From Propionibacteriaceae bacterium (GTDB lineage: Bacteria > Actinomycetota > Actinomycetes > Propionibacteriales > Propionibacteriaceae), in contig JAJTCL010000147.1 of NCBI GenBank assembly GCA_021323255.1, forward strand, positions 1-6,659: DNA of 6,659 nucleotides, given 5' to 3'. Under the pieces are notes generated by a model. That model did no database searches and was not told where the DNA came from. It saw only the letters and a list, made by a program, of their open reading frames with translations. Position numbers and translations under genes: made by a program. This document shows, one piece after another, positions 5,482 through 6,659 of the stretch. Position 1 is the first letter of the stretch; each line of letters starts with the position of its first letter.

Positions 5482-6080
5482 AACTGTTTTACGACTTGTG
5501 GTACCGATTCGGGACACCTCCCTGGGTCGGGCAAGCTCGACCAGAACTAGTGGAGCTGGTTGAATCAGGTGTCTTGCAGCCCAGCCGAGCGATCGACCTG
5601 GGTTGTGGCGAAGGCGACAACGCGATCTTCCTGGCACAGCACGGTTTTCAAGTCACTGCCGTCGACTTCTCGCCCGCGGCGATTGCCAAGGCCAAGACAA
5701 AGGCCCGCGACGCAGGGGTTGAGGTCGACTTCGTGATCGACGACCTCACCCAGCTCGCGAAGGTGAGCGGGCACTTCGATCTTCTCGTTGACTACGGCAC
5801 TTTCGACGACCTGAGCACCAAGGATCGCGCTGCCTATGTTGATCAAGTCAGATCGTTGGCAAAGCCTGGGGCGAAGTTCTTGCTGTGGTGCTTTGAGTGG
5901 GAGCTCACGGCGTGGGAGCGCTTGGCAACCGCCCTCCTGCCGTTCGGCGAGTTGGCGCTGCGACCGGGCGAGGTCGAGCACTGGTTTGGGAGCACCTTCG
6001 ACATCGAGCGGATCGCCGGCGAGACCGATCTCCCAAAGTGGCCGCGCGGCTGGGCGGCATACCTCCTCACCATCAGGTAG
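5478..6080 (+). CDS. Class I SAM-dependent methyltransferase, second
   Basis: A 200-residue cytoplasmic methyltransferase using S-adenosylmethionine. Motif I is AIDLGCGEGDNAIFLAQ (39-46 for the glycine loop), the ribose-binding acid is in VTAVDFS (D63), the adenine-contact region is VIDDL (87-90), and FDLLVDYGTFDDL (100-112) is the post-motif strand and loop. KPGAKFLLWCFEWE and the C-terminal IERIAGETDLPKWPRGWAAYL complete the fold. It resembles the small Methyltransf_25/TehB- or thiopurine-methyltransferase-like group, which often acts on small or toxic molecules. The substrate here is not shown. GAGAGGA (5463-5469) is 8 nt before the ATG, and the start overlaps the TetR stop by 4 nt, so expression is tied to the regulator. 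It is related only at fold level to the methyltransferase at 781-1380: the N- and C-terminal regions differ. No clear terminator follows. Confidence 0.92.
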   Translation: MKLFYDLWYRFGTPPWVGQARPELVELVESGVLQPSRAIDLGCGEGDNAIFLAQHGFQVTAVDFSPAAIAKAKTKARDAGVEVDFVIDDLTQLAKVSGHFDLLVDYGTFDDLSTKDRAAYVDQVRSLAKPGAKFLLWCFEWELTAWERLATALLPFGELALRPGEVEHWFGSTFDIERIAGETDLPKWPRGWAAYLLTIR

Positions 6081-6274
6081 GCCCGGCAGCCTCGCCGACG
6101 CTTATCCTGTGGGCTTGAGCCGCTATCAGACACTGGGCAGCCACGGCGTCGCTGCTGGTTATCTGCGCAGCCAATCGGCGGACCGCCAAAGCTCGGCACG
6201 CAAGGCATTGATGGGCGAGGCAAGACACGACCACAGTCTCAGGACCCATACGCCCAGCGGGTTCGCCTCGACAA

Positions 6275-6659
6275 GTGCAGCGACTTCGCGGCTCGGTGGA
6301 GTCCGATCCCTCGAAGATCCCTGAGCTGGCCGATGCCCTCGGTCAGCTGACGGGGCACCGACTGGGTCGTGGCTACGCCGCCGCTACGGCAGATTCTCAG
6401 AGCGCGGTATCGACAGGATATTCAAGATCAACTCGGCGACGAGCTGCGGAAGCACTGAAGCCACCGACCGCAGGAACGCATCGAGGCGAGGCACACCGGC
6501 TGGAGGTCGAGCAACGGGGAAGCCGAATGACGTGAGGCCGAGCGAATCGAAGCGGAGCGACGGGCCGCCGTCCGGGCGGCGGTCGATCCGGCCGAGGCCG
6601 AACGGCTAGAACTCGAACGCCTCCAGGCCGGGATTGACGAGCTTGAGCGCGCTGAGAAG
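6275..6659 (+). pseudogene. Frameshifted gene with charged helical C-terminus, runs off the window
   Basis: Frame 2 from GTG 6275 reads MQRLRGSVESDPSKIPELAD, then ALGQLTGHRLGRG and, after a less clear stretch, AHRLEVEQR. It would stop at TGA 6533-6535. However, an extra G in the run at 6516-6519 explains a switch to frame 3. There EAE-stop-REAERIEAERRAAV and DPAEAERLELERLQAG continue in the same style to the last base. The repeated E/R/A-rich pattern suggests a long helix or coiled coil. The first segment recalls helical-repeat (TPR-like) proteins, but I do not recognise the family. One frameshift and one in-frame TGA (6528) mark it as broken, unless the G-run is a sequencing error. The true start and end are not seen. 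No gene is recognisable in 6081-6274. Confidence 0.5.

Noticed and set aside
781..6080. The two methyltransferases as a tandem duplication
   Set aside because: They share only the SAM-binding core motifs; N-termini, C-termini and intervening segments differ, so they are separate subfamilies.
6081..6125. Possible terminator after the second methyltransferase
   Set aside because: Only 3-4 bp complementary stretches (such as AGGC/GCCT) with no T-tract; no better than chance.
6380..6458. Frame-3 reading RQILRARYRQDIQDQLGDEL in the right-end gene
   Set aside because: It looks protein-like but would need two extra frameshifts; frame 2 stays open across the same span and links both recognised ends, so the simpler reading was kept.
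1..6659. CRISPR array, tRNA or rRNA genes, insertion-sequence terminal repeats
   Set aside because: I found no regularly spaced repeats, no tRNA-like cloverleaf and no matching inverted ends around the recombinase relics by eye.

Overview
The window looks like chromosomal or accessory DNA from a high-GC actinomycete. The evidence is a strong G/C bias at third codon positions, GTG starts, and protein families with typical actinobacterial wording: small class I methyltransferases, an APH-type phosphotransferase, a SnoaL-like protein and a TetR regulator. I cannot assign a genus. The striking property is decay. Three complete genes stand among at least six broken ones, and most lesions can be located to within a few bases.

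Left part (1-1380): the last 33 codons of a membrane protein, a possible hairpin terminator, and a dead serine recombinase (246-640) with a 14-bp tandem duplication, a 1-nt deletion and two altered catalytic arginines. An intact class I SAM-dependent methyltransferase follows (best start 781, not 718).

Middle (1381-4792): about 370 bases with no recognisable gene; a phosphotransferase pseudogene (1748-2850) with two in-frame stops and two frameshifts; about 300 bases with nothing identified; a minus-strand SnoaL/NTF2-like pseudogene (3158-3556); a short decayed copy of a second serine recombinase (3746 to about 3995); a minus-strand fragment of an unrecognised protein; and, running into it, a truncated alpha/beta hydrolase pseudogene.

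Right part (4793-6659): a short AT-rich regulatory region with two palindromes lies between the dead hydrolase (minus) and an intact TetR regulator (plus). The regulator overlaps an intact second class I methyltransferase by 4 nt (ATGA), so the two form a translationally coupled operon. Downstream, after about 190 bases without a recognisable gene, a frameshifted gene with a charged, probably coiled-coil C-terminus runs off the window.

The likely story is that recombinase-associated rearrangement and relaxed selection destroyed most cargo genes. The TetR-methyltransferase pair and the first methyltransferase survived. The TetR gene sits divergently from the hydrolase as a local repressor would, but its former target gene on that side is now non-functional. 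I see no CRISPR array, RNA gene, intact transposon or clearly new defence system.
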